Assembly: GCA_007922305.1 (NCBI GenBank)
Contig: ML677455.1
Span: 1,075,021 to 1,139,020 of the forward strand
DNA from: Dermatemys mawii
Lineage: Eukaryota; Chordata; Testudines; Dermatemydidae
Length of the DNA stretch: 64,000 bases
Direction: 5' to 3'
The position numbers were made by a program, and so were the translations under genes. Shown piece by piece: positions 21,650 to 33,012 of this stretch. The notes below the pieces were generated by a model. The model was not told where the DNA came from. It did no database searches and was given only the letters and a program-made list of their open reading frames with translations. Position 1 is the stretch's first letter; every line of letters starts with the position of its first letter.

Positions 21650-22000
21650 GCTCACAAAGGGTTAATAAATAATTAATAGCTGCATGTTACAGACATGAAT
21701 GCTGTGTGTTTTGAGTGGTCATAAGCAACCCATTAGCCTGTTGAACTCCATACCAAGTTTTACCCCATTTATTGAAACATCTATTAATCAATGATTAACC
21801 TTTTATAATCTATTTGTGAATGGCACCTTAATATAAAATGTGAGAAAAACAACTGTTGTCATATGAATAATTTGTGTTAAGTGTGGAGACATTTAATTGC
21901 TGGAATGTTTTATATCAATATAGTTTTACAACTTGCTTATAAGGGGTTAATAAATGACTAATAGATATTCAATATATGTTTAAAGATTGTTATAGAGTCT
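21650..22000. repeat. AT-rich repeat with 'ggttaataaat' boxes
   Basis: aagggttaataaataattaa (21658) and aggggttaataaatgactaa (21940) are parallel boxes about 280 bp apart around AT-rich sequence. It is probably an old element just upstream of the last PKHD1 exon. Confidence 0.35.
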
Positions 22001-22161
22001 ACTAATTAAAGTACAATTTCCCCTTTAACAGTCATTTTCCAGCGACCACCACACTTTATTTAGCAAAAGACTCTAGAATGGGGCAGAGCCATAAACAAGA
22101 AGGGAAGAAAAAGACAGAGACCAACTGGTAAGGTAAAGAGTAAAGGGATTTTCTCTTGCAG

Positions 22162-22511
22162 ATATGGAAGCAAATGGAGTACCAGGAAACACAGCGAGAC
22201 AGATAAAGGAGTTGCACCGACAGACGGTTAAAGCCATGTCAATACGGAAGATAAGTACTGTTGAACATAAAAGGAAGAGTAGAGAGAACTTATCCATGGC
22301 TAGGAAACATGACAGGAGCCGCCCATTACATGGAAGAACAGCTCTGTGGGGTTCTCTGGAACTTCAGCAGTGTGGTGCCCAGGAGTTCTGTGACTGGACG
22401 GATACCCATCAGCAGCTGTTTGCTTGCACCCATGGAAAAGAGATGGAAGGAGGGGAGCGTGTGCCCCAGAGTGTGAACAGAGAGAGGCAGGAGACTGCTG
22501 TGGGATCTTGA
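22162..22511 (+). CDS. PKHD1: PKHD1 last coding exon, cytoplasmic tail part 2 and stop
   Basis: This terminal exon follows a ttctcttgcag acceptor at 22151-22161. The split codon G|AT gives Asp, and the frame then stays open for 115 residues to TGA at 22509-22511. The sequence begins MEANGVPGNTARQIKELHRQ and continues with a basic stretch containing VKAMSIRKIS and KRKSRENL. This sits where human fibrocystin has MNGVSRRKVSRHIV, the nuclear-localisation-like basic region as I recall it. The C-terminus ends RERQETAVGS. With the previous exons the tail is about 171 residues, somewhat shorter than the roughly 192 of human. The preceding intron is 6.4 kb and holds CR1 and MITE insertions but no other in-frame exon that I can support. 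Confidence 0.87.
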
Positions 22512-22750
22512 GGGGATGTGTAAGGGAAAGGATGAACTGTGGTACCATCAATATGAAACATTTTCTGGGAGGGAATCCATTGCAACCTGGGAACCTGAGA
22601 AGCTTCTTCCACTGGGGTGGTTGGAAAAAGCATGTTTGAACTGGACACTTGCAAACATTTCAGGACAGTTAATGGTGAAGACGTGTTCTTAGTTGTTAAA
22701 GCAGTACATCTTGTCTATGTATCTGTTGTTTGTTTTCCCTCTCTCCTTAC
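22512..22750 (+). other. PKHD1: PKHD1 3' untranslated region, end not resolved
   Basis: Sequence directly after the stop is single-copy in appearance until a palindromic repeat begins near 22753. I find no AATAAA in the next kilobase. The nearest ATTAAA (23348-23353) lies inside an antisense CR1 fragment. The cleavage site therefore cannot be placed. Confidence 0.4.
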
Positions 22751-22752
22751 TC

Positions 22753-22918
22753 CCTGATTTAGCAAAGTACTTAAATACATCGCTATTCAGAAAAGCAGGT
22801 GCATATGTACCATTTCATTGTGGCTTAAGCATATGCTTAAGTACTGTTCTGAATAGAGATGGATCGAAGCACTGGCTTAAAACTGAGAAGATGCTCTTCT
22901 GAACTGGGGCCTTACCCT
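22753..22918. mobile_element. Palindromic MITE 'tagcaaagtacttaa'
   Basis: gatttagcaaagtacttaaa and the inverse ggcttaagcatatgcttaag plus actgttctgaatag form a hairpin. A diverged relative is at 26618-26735. It bounds the likely PKHD1 3' UTR. Confidence 0.65.
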
Positions 22919-23000
22919 GTGAGCCCCTCAGGTCAGGAGCCTTCCCTTCTTGAATGTTTGGAAATGCCTCACACATCATAGCCACTGCCATTATTGTTGA

Positions 23001-23029
23001 TAATAATAATAGTAATAATAATAATAATG
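23001..23029. repeat. (AAT)n microsatellite
   Basis: An imperfect AAT run with one interruption (agt). Confidence 0.9.
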
Positions 23030-23054
23030 AACTGGGAGGCTGGTCTGATTAATA

Positions 23055-23518
23055 GATTCTAATTCTAGAAGGTACCATTGTGATCATCTAGTCTGACCTT
23101 TATAACACCGGCCATAGGACTTCCGTGAAATAATTTCCGTTTTGAAGTAGAGTATATCTTCTAGGGAAAAAAATCCACTCTTGATTTAAAAGTTGCCAGT
23201 GATGAAAAATCCACCACATTCCTTGATACATTATTCCAATGATTAATTACACTCACTGTGGGGAAAAAAATTACACCTTTTTTCCTATCTGAATTTGTCT
23301 CACTTCAAGTTCCAGCCATTGGATCTTGTTGTACTTTTGTATGATAGATTAAATAGCCTATTATCAAATATTAGTTCCCCATGTAGACATTTACAGTCTA
23401 TGATCAAGTTAACCCTTAACCTTCTCTTTGTTAAATAGATTGAGCTCTTTGAGTCTACCAAGATAGGTTTTCCAATTCGTTAATCATTCTCATGGTTCTT
23501 CTTGGACCCCTCTTCTGG
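23055..23518 (-). mobile_element. CR1-type LINE 3' fragment
   Basis: tgtgatcatctagtctgacc, aacaccggccataggacttc and gattgagctctttgagtcta read as the reverse complement of an older CR1 subfamily. It is truncated near ggttcttcttggacccctc. Confidence 0.8.
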
Positions 23519-23544
23519 TTTCTCCTCCTGAGTGACTCGCTACC

Positions 23545-23690
23545 AGGGGTCACTGGAATTCTCTGTGCCTCTCTTTACGGAGCTGTAAAATGGGGAGTGT
23601 TAACACTTGCCTCTCTCAGAAGGTTGTGTGGAGACTTTATTATGGCACCTTTGGTGAAGGGTGCTCTGCAAGTATAAAATGTTCTTTCCA
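23545..23690 (+). repeat. MIR/core-SINE-like remnant
   Basis: ctctgtgcctctctttacgg, gctgtaaaatggggagtgtt, then agaaggttgtgtggag and gaagggtgctctgcaagtat follow MIR sense order. Confidence 0.55.
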
Positions 23691-23944
23691 TTCATCTGTA
23701 GAACAGGTCCAGCATGTGCTTGCATTATGGTTGCCATTTGAGCCAACACCAGGGATTAAAGTGGGGACCTCTAGAACTGAAAACACAAATGTCTCAAGCT
23801 TAGGCTAAAGAGCCGGCTTCAGGCACATTGACCAGTAGAGAAAGGCAGCTCATCCCAAGAATGTGAGATTCACAACAGTTCAAATCCCGGACAAGCCTAG
23901 ACAAGTTACATGAAAGCCTCTTCAATCTCTCTCATATGGGACCC

Positions 23945-24475
23945 ATTCCAAACCCCTACTCATTTTAGTTGCCCTTCTCTGAACCTTTTCTAAGGCCCGT
24001 ATTCTTTTTTGAGATGAGGAGACCACATGTGTACGCAGTATCACAGTATTCAAGATGTGGGCACACCATGGATTTATATAAGGGCAATAAGATATTCTCT
24101 GTCTTATTCTCTATCCCTTTTGTTAATGATTCGTAACAGCCTGTTTGTTTTTTTGACTGCTGCTGCACACTGCGTGGATGTCTTTAGAAAACTATCCACG
24201 ATAACTCCAAGATCTTTTTCCTGATCTGTTGTAGCTAAATTAGCCCCCATCATATTGTATGTATGGTTGGGATTATTTTTTCCAATGTGCATTACTTTAC
24301 ATATATCCACATTAAATTCTGTTTGCCATTTTGTTGCCCAATCACTTAGTTTTGTGAGATCGTTTTCAAGGTCTTCACAGTCTGCTTTGGTCTTAACTAT
24401 CTTGAGCAGTTTAGTATCATCTGAAAACTTTGCCACCTCACTGTTTACCTCTTTCTCCAGATCATTTATTTAAGT
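23945..24475 (-). mobile_element. CR1 LINE fragment with reverse-transcriptase remnant
   Basis: On the - strand a frame of 110 residues (24436 down to 24104) reads MAKFSDDTKLLKIVKTKADC, then LTKLSDWATKWQTEFNVDIC, KVMHIGKNNPNHTYNM and TDQEKDLGVIVD. This is the end of the CR1 reverse-transcriptase domain. FSDD occupies the place of the F/YxDD catalytic box, so its third palm motif is recognisable, with Ser where Ala is usual. After it, stops break the frame. It is 5' and 3' truncated and not expected to be active. Confidence 0.92.
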
Positions 24476-24479
24476 TGAT

Positions 24480-24875
24480 GGAAGATTCTGAAGTGAGGTT
24501 CAAGTAGTTAAGGCTCCTGGCCCAAATGAAGGGAATTCTTTTATCAGAGCCTTTTCTCTATACTAGGACTTTCCCTCTCTTGCAGCCCTACTGTGGACAA
24601 GGTGCCAGCATGGTTTTAGGCTCTTTTGGAAATTTAAGCTTAACAGAGACATTGAATTTTAATGGGAGTTGGGCAGTTAACTCCTTTGACAATCCCAGCC
24701 TTAAGCACCACAGCTTGCTCTGAGCAGCGTTGGAAGACATGGGCTGACATCCTGGCCACATTGGAGTCAACAGCAAAATACCTATGGGCTTCAGTGGGGC
24801 CAGGATTTCACCTATGGAGAATAAAAATGCCAGTAGCTACCTGGAGCCCTGGGGCCACTAGCATTTGCATACTTA
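24480..24875. other. Intergenic, includes a short 'attggagtcaacagc' palindrome
   Basis: 24752-24816 has catcctggccacattggagt, gggcttcagtggggcc and aggatttcacct, a copy of the small palindromic family. The rest is unassigned. Confidence 0.45.
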
Positions 24876-24877
24876 CT

Positions 24878-24999
24878 GGGGTGACCAGATAGCAAGTGTA
24901 AAAAATTGGGACGGCGGTAGGGGGTCATAGGTGCTTATATAAGAAAAAGCCCCCAAAATCTGGACTGTCCCTATAAAATCAGGACGTCAGGTCACCCTA
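24878..24999. mobile_element. Short palindromic MITE 'gggtgaccag', copy 2
   Basis: It runs from ggggtgaccagatagcaagt to aggacgtcaggtcaccctaa. The centre has cttatataagaaaaagcccc and ctggactgtccctataaaat. Inverted relative to the copy at 8947. Confidence 0.85.
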
Positions 25000-25619
25000 A
25001 CACTCGCACTGTTGCAACGGATAAGGTAGCTGAACTGGTGTGTTAGTTTAGCCCCAAACACCTGGCCTGTGAGAATTCCTAGATGCTTCTGTGGGTAAGT
25101 TTTCTTTTGTGGCAGTGGGTTTTCCCTTCTCCCCTGACTTCTGAGGTGGAGAGGGAGCTGTGTTCCAGACAAATTAGCCTACGGCTTTGAGCCAGAGTTG
25201 ATGAGACTTCACCAAGATACAAGCACAGACTTGTGGAGAGAGAGAGAAAAAAGAGAGTCTGTGAAAAATTAAAATGACAAGGCTGGTTAGGGAGTGGAGA
25301 TAACTAGGGATGTAGTGAAATTAATTGCAGTCTGGGTTGAAAGAATCATGTTCTTAAACCAAAATTTCAACTCCTCCTTCTCCCACCAGCATCAGTGAGA
25401 TTATAAACCCTTTCATGGCCTTTTTGTCTTACAAATAAAATTCTTTGTTATGACTATTTGTTATTTCTACAGCGCTAGAGGTACGCATGGCGTCTTACAG
25501 GTAAATTGGAGACAGGTTTGTGGTCAAAGACCCTGATTGTGGGTAGTTCCATTGGGAATAAAATGAAGCACACACCTAAATCCTCACTGGATTCAGGCTT
25601 AAATGCGATGAAACACTTC

Positions 25620-25935
25620 TGGTACGTCTACACTGCAAGTGAAGGAGTAACTGTAGAATGGGTTGGCATACCGGTGTGAGCTTTAATCTGGCTAGCGTGG
25701 GTAGCAATAGCCGTGTAGACATGGCAGTACAGGCTAGCAACCGGAGTACTTACCCAGGCTTCCCTGTGGTTTTTGGACTGTGGCATGAGATTTGGCATGG
25801 GCTAGCCACCCAAGATCAAGCCCCCAGGGGATGCTGGGTAGGTACTCTGGTTGCTAGTCCATGCTGCCATGTCTCCTATTGTTACCTGAGCTAGTTAAGT
25901 TTAAAGCAAGCTACCACAAGTATACCTACCTGTAC
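25620..25935. mobile_element. Large palindromic MITE, copy 2
   Basis: It starts ggtacgtctacactgcaagt and includes gtgagctttaatctggctag, gccgtgtagacatggcagta and its inverse ccatgctgccatgtctccta. The two halves fold on each other. Confidence 0.8.
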
Positions 25936-25999
25936 TACAATCCCACTTTCACATGTGGGGGAGAGGTACCTGTCAGGTGGAACGAGGGAGATTCAGTGC

Positions 26000-26310
26000 C
26001 AGTGTAAACATTTTCTGAAAACAAAACAAAAAGGCTGAACAGTTTTTGAAAATAAAACGTTTCTGGGTTTTATTCTGTGGTTATTCCCTCCCCCCACCCC
26101 GCTCCTTTTTTCTCCCTCCTTTCTTCATCTTTCTACTGGAAAAAAAATAGAAGAGAAGAGGGAGAAAAGGGAGCACACAAAAATAATTAAATGGGGGAAA
26201 ACCAGAAATGGAAAATTGTTTGTTTTCTGTTTTGAAAACTGAAACATTTTGGGGGCAGGGCCAAATTTTTAGTCAAAATAATCCACTTTTTTTTCATAGC
26301 AATGCGGATT
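26000..26310. repeat. T/A-rich palindromic repeat family, copy 3
   Basis: gtaaacattttctgaaaac, gaacagtttttgaaaataaa, then tttgttttctgttttgaaaa and ggcagggccaaatttttag. A C/T-rich stretch (cctccccccaccccgctcc) lies in the middle. Confidence 0.45.
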
Positions 26311-26617
26311 TCCCATGAACACTTTCCTTTTCAAACCCAGAGCATTGCTTGTTGAAGGAAGCTGTGAAAGAAACATGCTGGCCCATCATAGTGGAAGTTT
26401 CCTCAGGCACCTCTCCTTAGTTTAGGCATCCTGCAGAGAGATGGGCTGAGTCCTCACAATTCCAGCTGAAGTCAATGTGTTGTTAGTGCTTCACAAAATC
26501 ATGCCCAGACCCAAACAGTGTTCACGTTATTGATGCACCCAGCCAAGCAAATTACTACATACTACTGGAATTGCTTGTACAGTACTGCATCTTATTCCAT
26601 GATAAATTTCATCGTTC

Positions 26618-26735
26618 ATTAGGGCTCTGATCCACAAACCCATTTAAGCATGTACTTAATTTTAAGCATATGAATGATTGCACGCCAGCTTTGAAGCACA
26701 TGCTGGAATGCTTGGAAGGATCAGGGCCTGGGTTA
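26618..26735. repeat. Palindromic MITE 'catttaagcatgtactta', diverged
   Basis: gggctctgatccacaaaccc, catttaagcatgtacttaat, gcacatgctggaatgcttgg and aaggatcagggcctgg. The outer ends are inverse to each other. Confidence 0.6.
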
Positions 26736-27049
26736 TCTGGTTCATTTCCCAGTAGGTCATTTTGTCCATCCCCATGAATGGATTGTATGTGATTGGATGA
26801 ATCTGCTTTTCCTACCATGCACTTTGTCAATTTCAGACTATAGTGAAGATGACACATATATACAATATACACTAAAAATTGTACTACCCCTCCCCCTACT
26901 CTTGCTCCCCACCCACTGCTGTCTCTTCATGCCTAGCTGCTGACAAAAGTTATTTGTCCTATTTCCTCCACTTGGTGAGTGACAGGAGACTGGTGTCAAG
27001 TGAGAAAATGAAATGTAAATTTTATTAAACACTCCTCTCATCTCTGTGT

Positions 27050-28530
27050 ATCAATCCAGATTCCAGCCTAACATAGCAAATCAAATCCTGTCTTTGCCAG
27101 GCCTGAGGGCAAATGAAGAATCATTTCTCCTTAATACCATTGCCTCCTAGTAAAATATTTTTCTGTTTGGTAAATGAAAATTTAAAATGCAAACCCTGTT
27201 TTAATCCTAGAGAAAAAGATGTGCATTTCGGGGAAAGAACGCTACACTTCATTCTGTTCTGCCTCGTGCTTTCTTCTTCTTTTCAGACCCAACAACGATG
27301 ATTAGCTGCCGTTTAAATGGAAACTCCCATTTAAGTCTTCTCCGTCGGGAGTTTCTCGTCCATCATGGGGCTTAGCAGCAGGTCCAGAGATTATTCTGAT
27401 ACATGTAATTTGAAATAGCATTATGATTACTGCAGTGAATTGGTGTGTGCAATGCTGCGCCCTACTGGATGGAATAGAAAATGCTCCGCTGTGTGTCAGT
27501 AGCTCTATACTATCATCATAATCCATTAGCTGCAGTGTTAAGGCCTGTGTTTTCAGAAAAGGAGGATCTCCATTATGACCTTGCTGTTTCTGTGAATTTA
27601 GATTTTCTGTCAGAAAACAGTTCTCAGCTCCTCATTAGACCACCAGGTGGAATTCCCCAGTAACAGACTCTGAGGGCTTCCAGGCTCTGTATTCCTGGGC
27701 AGCATGGAAGCCCTAGTGGTACCATGAGCGACACAGTGGTACCAACTTGCAAAGTCTTCACTGTTCTTTACAGACCACTCCTGTCTCTGGTCTAACAAAC
27801 TCATTACAGCACTTTCATGGTATTTATTCATGAAAGATAGTATGCGCCGGGGAATCATGTCTCAGTGAGGACGTATTCAAGCTGGGGGACATTGTCACCC
27901 CTTCCTGGCGAACCAATTACAAAATGTACTGCTCAGTGGTCTACCTTATATGACAACATATACAGCCAAGTTTGTTGCATTTTCAAAGCGGCGAGATTTA
28001 AAAGGTGTATTCTGTGCTGAAGCGCTTGTCAAATCACATGAATTGCTGGCTCCCCTAATACCACTATTCCCTCCTCCGCCTCGCCAACTTAAATTCTCCC
28101 ATGCCTCAAGCTACAGGGATGTTGGGACTCAGTGCTCTAGATACCTCCACATAGGAGATCAGTCATTTCACGCTGCCGGTGGGCTTCTTTATTATTCTAA
28201 TTCAGAACCAATTCCACATTATGGCTAATCATGTTGGCTGTATGAAAGAATTATTGATATAAAGACTGAGAAAGGCCTCCTTGGATTTCTAGACAGCACA
28301 GTCTTGATTTTGAGAGGGAAAAGCATAAAATAACTTCATGGGCCTTCCTGACTGCAGTAGCCTTTTGGAGAGAAATCCACAATTCGTGCGTGACCTTGAA
28401 ACTAGGAACATATACCTGTCGCAAAGCCTTGTCACTCATGCCTTACAATCCTCTGGGTCTGCTCACCCATAACACCGCTTCGGCTACAAAGATTTGCCGG
28501 TGAAATACTTAGCGCTGCTATTATTATTCA
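27050..28530. other. Intergenic, no recognisable repeat or gene
   Basis: About 1.5 kb with no repeat I can name and no splice-flanked coding frame. It may hold conserved non-coding sequence (see the finding for 27270-27560). Confidence 0.4.
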
Positions 28531-28534
28531 TTTG

Positions 28535-28712
28535 TATTACAGAGACACCTAAAGGCCTCTGCTACATTTGGGGCCCCATTATACTAGGTGGTGTATATAC
28601 ACAGAGGACAAGAGAGTCCCTGCTCTGGATAGACGAGACAGGCAAAGGAAGGATTCTCATCCCCTTTTTCAGATGGGGAACTGATGCACAGAGGGATTAC
28701 ATGACCTGGGAC
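28535..28712 (-). repeat. MIR/core-SINE-like remnant, antisense
   Basis: tttggggccccattatacta, agagagtccctgctctgg, then ttttcagatggggaactgat and gcacagagggattacatgac. Confidence 0.6.
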
Positions 28713-28721
28713 AAGGTGTTT

Positions 28722-29018
28722 ACGGTATGTCTATACTACCTGCTGGATCAGTGTGTAGCAATTGATCCAGCGGGGGTCGATTTATCGCGTCTAGTCTAGA
28801 TGCGATAAATCAATCCTCAAGCGCTCTCCCGTCGACTCCTGTACTCCACTGCTGCGAAAGGCGCGGGCAGAGTCAATGAGGGAGTGGCAGCAGTTGACTT
28901 ACTGCAGTGAAGATGCTGCAGTGAGTAGATCTAAGTACGTCAACTTCAGCTACGTTATTCACGTAGCTGAAGTTGCATAACTTAGATTGATTCCCCTCCA
29001 GTGTAGACCAAGGTTTAA
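28722..29018. mobile_element. Palindromic MITE 'tcgatttatcgcgtctag', copy 2
   Basis: It runs from gtatgtctatactacctgct to ccctccagtgtagaccaagg. It contains a near-perfect internal hairpin, gtcgatttatcgcgtctag followed by tctagatgcgataaatcaat (about 28777-28815). Later, cttcagctacgttattcacg and its inverse tagctgaagttgcat form a second one. Confidence 0.85.
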
Positions 29019-29084
29019 AGATCTGGTAGTGACTCCAGTGGCCTTAAAGGGAGTTATGGTCATTTGTCTCCTAAATTACCACTA

Positions 29085-29345
29085 TTTATTAATCATGGTG
29101 TGGTAGCACCTAGGAGCTCCAGTCAGGGGCCAGGACCACATTGTAGCAGGTCCCATACAAACGCAGAAGAAAACGACAGGTTTCAGAGCAGCAGTTGTGT
29201 TAGTTTGTATCTGCAAAAAGAATGAGGAGTACTTGTGGCACCTTAGAGACTAACACATTTATTTGAGCATCAGCTTTCATGGGCTACAGCCCACTTCATG
29301 TCCCTGCCCCAAAGAGCTTACAATCTGAGTAATAATCATAGTAGT
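29085..29345 (-). repeat. Antisense core-SINE-like remnant split by a Penelope fragment
   Basis: The left part (ggtagcacctaggagctcca, catacaaacgcagaagaaaa) and right part (gtccctgccccaaagagctt, acaatctgag) belong together. The fragment at about 29175-29301 lies between them. Confidence 0.65.
29175..29301 (-). mobile_element. Penelope-like element terminal fragment
   Basis: gtgttagtttgtatctgcaa, gagtacttgtggcaccttag, agactaacacatttatttga and ttcatgggctacagcccact are the reverse of the fragment at 16883-17043. The head and inverted tail are joined as in other copies. Confidence 0.8.
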
Positions 29346-29349
29346 TATG

Positions 29350-30950
29350 AATGCAGCCAGCACTTTGGCTGCCCCTAGGAATTGGTGGAAGTGGGATTGG
29401 TATGCTGGAGCAGGAGTTGACCTGGATAGAATCTCTGTTCTAAAAAACACTCCACACTATGAAAAAGCATGAGAAGCACTGTACTAGGCCTCCTATCTCT
29501 CAGCTTCAGATCGTGTCTTGCCGCTGGCTGGTTATGAATTGGTGTTGGATTTGAATACATACTTAGGGCCAAGAGAAAGGGTTTTGGTGTTCATATTTAC
29601 ATACAGTGATGGAACACCTTAATGAACTATACGCTATAATGACTAACACAGGCATATGTTCAGCGTTAAAATACAGACTGGCCAACTACAGAAGGAAGAA
29701 ATTACTGATGGTTGGACCTCAAAAGATAAAGACCTGATTCTGAGGTTAATTACACAGATTTTATACTGACGACTCTGTTCTTCAGTAGAGTTATGCCTGA
29801 CTTACAACGTGATAAATGTCTCCTACTAGCAGGTTGGTTTTGGCTAAGCACCAATAATTCTGATGCATAGGTGAAAAGGAAGCACTAGCTAAACAGCACC
29901 AGCTAAAACACTCATCATTGCCATTACTGCAACATCCATTCCTCTGGGCCTGATAAATGCATCCTTGCCCCACTCATACTGCTACTGCAAAGAGCATTTT
30001 CCTGGTCCACTGCTTTTAACATGCTACCCTTCTCTGTGCCTCTCTCTCAATTCCATGGTATTGGCCTCCGGGATCTAGCCCAGAATGCTCCATTGTGACC
30101 GCTCTGGACAACACTCTCAACTCAGATGCACTAGCCAGGTACACAAGTGCTATGGCTCTCTCTTCTCTATAATATCAGACATAAGCTGCTTGTCTTCATG
30201 TCTTTTCACAGTTTATCCCAACGGTACCTATCACCTCTCATTGACTAGCATGCTGTTGCCTGCCATGTTGACCAATTTCCTTGCATTCCCCTCCTGCCTT
30301 TATCTATCTGTCTCTTGTTTTATACTTAAGGGACCATTGTTTTGTTCTGTGTTAGCACAGCACCCTTTTACAGTTCAGTTCTGACTTTATTCTGAAAATG
30401 GTCAATTGTGGTTCAGGATGACTGGTAGTTAGAATAGGGGAACGGGGACTGCCTACATTAGTTTATCAAATAGCTCCTCTGTTTTAGCAGGCTGTGCATA
30501 TAAGATTCTCCGAGAGCACATAATGAGATGAACACATTACAGTAACCTGAACAGAAGAGAATCAACTTCCCACCACTACTAAAGAATGTAGCTGATATCA
30601 AGCCAATGATACTCCTGATCTGAGCTCACATGTATGTTTCAGATGAAAAAAAATCAAATAGATGATCAAGACTGTCCCTTAAAAGCATCATATACATAAT
30701 TCCCTTGACATCAGCTGCTGTATTTGGTTCAACGGGGGGAAATATGCATCATCTCAAGCTTTAGTTATTGGTATATCATCTTGGATTGCACAATGCAGGA
30801 TTTGTACTTGCACTCAAAGGACATAGTGTTGTTGTTTTTTTAAATACGTTTCATACCCACATAATTTTACTGGAAAATAGTGAGTATGATACCTGCAGAG
30901 GATGCCATAGAAAATCTATATAAGTAAGTCAAAATGCACTATCGCTGCAG
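29350..30950. other. Intergenic, nothing assigned
   Basis: I see no named repeat, no RNA gene and no credible exon. Confidence 0.4.
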
Positions 30951-30962
30951 CCTGAAATTGGC

Positions 30963-31019
30963 ATGACACATACACACACATGTGCGTACACACGTGCGCG
31001 CGCACACACACACACACAA
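30963..31019. repeat. Alternating purine-pyrimidine (CA/CG) microsatellite
   Basis: acacatacacacacatgtgc, then cgtgcgcgcgcacacacaca. It includes a short (GC)n core. Confidence 0.9.
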
Positions 31020-31359
31020 AGGTGTACTGATGTATGCTGATTGCTAATGTAGCCCAACCTTAGGAAACTTCCCCAAGGACATACAAGAAGGTTGTGGAAC
31101 AGTCAGAAATAGAATCCAAGGATCCCGAGTCTAAGCCCTGTGACTTAATCACATGCTCATCCCTCAACTAAAGCATCTACGTGCCCATGCAGGGTGGAAG
31201 CTTTGGAATTTTTTCTATTTTTAAGCCCCATCTTCCCTGCCACCCAAAAATTATTACTGAGGACACTTGCAAACAGGATTTTCTGTGATCTCCTAGTAAC
31301 TTCTAGGAGGAACTTAGCTGATTTCTGAAACATAGTCTCCAACTGAGTCAGTAACTAAG

Positions 31360-31565
31360 GTTGGTTGAAATTTTTACAGGAAATTGGGCTGTTGACTAAA
31401 GGAATAATTTTGCAGAAAGTGCCTGCTTTCCTCAAGCTTTTAATCTTGCAACAGAAAATTAACACATGAAAACCAATTTTTTTTTGGCTTAAAACTAAAA
31501 AAAAACAACTTTGGGCTAATTGTTTTTGTTGGGGTTTTTAGCCAAAATGTTTCATTTTCATAGTT
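31360..31565. repeat. T/A-rich palindromic repeat family, copy 4
   Basis: ggttggttgaaatttttaca, aaaccaatttttttttggct and ttttagccaaaatgtttcat. Confidence 0.4.
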
Positions 31566-31608
31566 TTTCTATTTTCTGCTATTGGAGCTTACTGATAAAA
31601 ACAAAAGA

Positions 31609-31626
31609 AAACACACACACACACAG
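31609..31626. repeat. (CA)n microsatellite
   Basis: An uninterrupted short CA run after aaaagaaaac. Confidence 0.85.
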
Positions 31627-31629
31627 AGG

Positions 31630-32830
31630 TCTCTGTCTTTTGGTGTATGCCAATTCTTTAATTTTTGATGTAAATACCAATTCTGGTGATAAGATAGACT
31701 AGGTATAGACTGTGCTATTTGCCTCTTGAATTTATTGTATGATGTGGTGACATACGTTCATGAATTTTCAGTTGGTAATTACATTGCTGTCTACTGATTT
31801 TTATTTATTTTTATTTTGTGATGGCTGAACATCTCTGGTTGCCTCCTTGGATGTGCTGCTTTTGAACAGCAAGAGTTCAATAAATAAGTCATACATATAA
31901 AGATACAGAAGCTTTACTTTCTATTTCATGAATGGTCTGACAATGTCAAAATTATACAGTCAAGGCCTGTTATTTTTGTCTCTAGGGCAAGTGATCAAAT
32001 TCAACCTCAAAATCCCCAAGAGAAATGGATGTGGTGCCTTTAACAAAAAAATTATTCACATCCTAATCCCTAACTCCAAAATGCTATTTGGATTCATATA
32101 CACAAGGACAAAAATAAACTAAATTTGAATGTTCTACAAAGTCATTGTCAACATTCGTATTAAGGACAAAGGGATGGATCCTGAGCTGCTTTAAAGCAGG
32201 CCAAGTTCCCCATGGAGCTATGCCGATTTACACTATTTGAGGATCTGTCCCGGAATATTAGTAATGAAGTCACCAACCCACATAATGCATCCATCCCAAT
32301 TACCTTGTAATAACTCTAATGCCCCTTAGAGCTGTTTCAAACTGTGTCTCTGATCTCCTTGCTAAGACATTTAAATCTTCTGTTTCATTTGCATGGTTAT
32401 CCAGCAAAATGGCTCATACTGTTTCTTTTCTTGTTTGCAAAACTGGGGTGGGGGGAAGGGGAGTGATGGAGGGAGAATGTAGAAATGGGAGGAATTATCT
32501 GTGTTGCAGGGAAATTATTCAAATCTGAAAACTTACTTTTGTTCCACAGGAGACTTGCTTGAAGGCTCAGAGTCTCATGTGTGCAGATAGATTTTAAAAA
32601 AAAGAAAAAAGTCTTACCATAATTAGTATTTCATCCAGTCTTGTTTGACATCCACATGCAGCACTGAAATTCTTCACCACAGAGCTGAATACACTGGGAT
32701 GACAATTGATACAATCTGCTACCCTTGCTATCCTAACCCATTTACTAACCTTCCTAGGTCAGCAGCTACACAAAATTATCTACAGGCCAATTTGTTTTCA
32801 CCACAAAAAATTAGGTCAAGCAGACAACAG
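31630..32830. other. Intergenic, nothing assigned
   Basis: AT-rich sequence, with a TTTTA-rich stretch near 31800. No gene signal. Confidence 0.4.
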
Positions 32831-32832
32831 AA

Positions 32833-32872
32833 GAGAGAGAGAGAGAGAGAGAAAGAAAGAGAAAGAGAGATG
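32833..32872. repeat. (GA)n microsatellite
   Basis: An imperfect GA run with gaaa interruptions. Short charged frames here only reflect the repeat. Confidence 0.9.
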
Positions 32873-32921
32873 TAGGAAAGGGATGATGCTACAGGACTCT
32901 TAGTTATTTGGGGCTGAAGGC

Positions 32922-33012
32922 CCAGGTCCTCAAAGGTTTTTAGGCCCCGAACTCCTCTTGCAGTCATTGAGCGTTAGGCACCTAAATACCTTTAAGGACC
33001 TGACCTAAGTGC
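32922..33012. repeat. Palindromic motif 'ggtcctcaaaggtttttagg'
   Basis: cccaggtcctcaaaggtttt and the inverse aaatacctttaaggacctga flank aactcctcttgcagtcattg. Confidence 0.75.

Noticed and set aside
22753..22918. A possible microRNA-like hairpin downstream of PKHD1
   Set aside because: The hairpin matches a dispersed palindromic MITE seen again at 26618, so a specific microRNA is not supported. MIR206/MIR133B lie on the other (5') side of PKHD1 in mammals.
32833..32872. Charged RERERE-type peptide
   Set aside because: Translation of a GA microsatellite.
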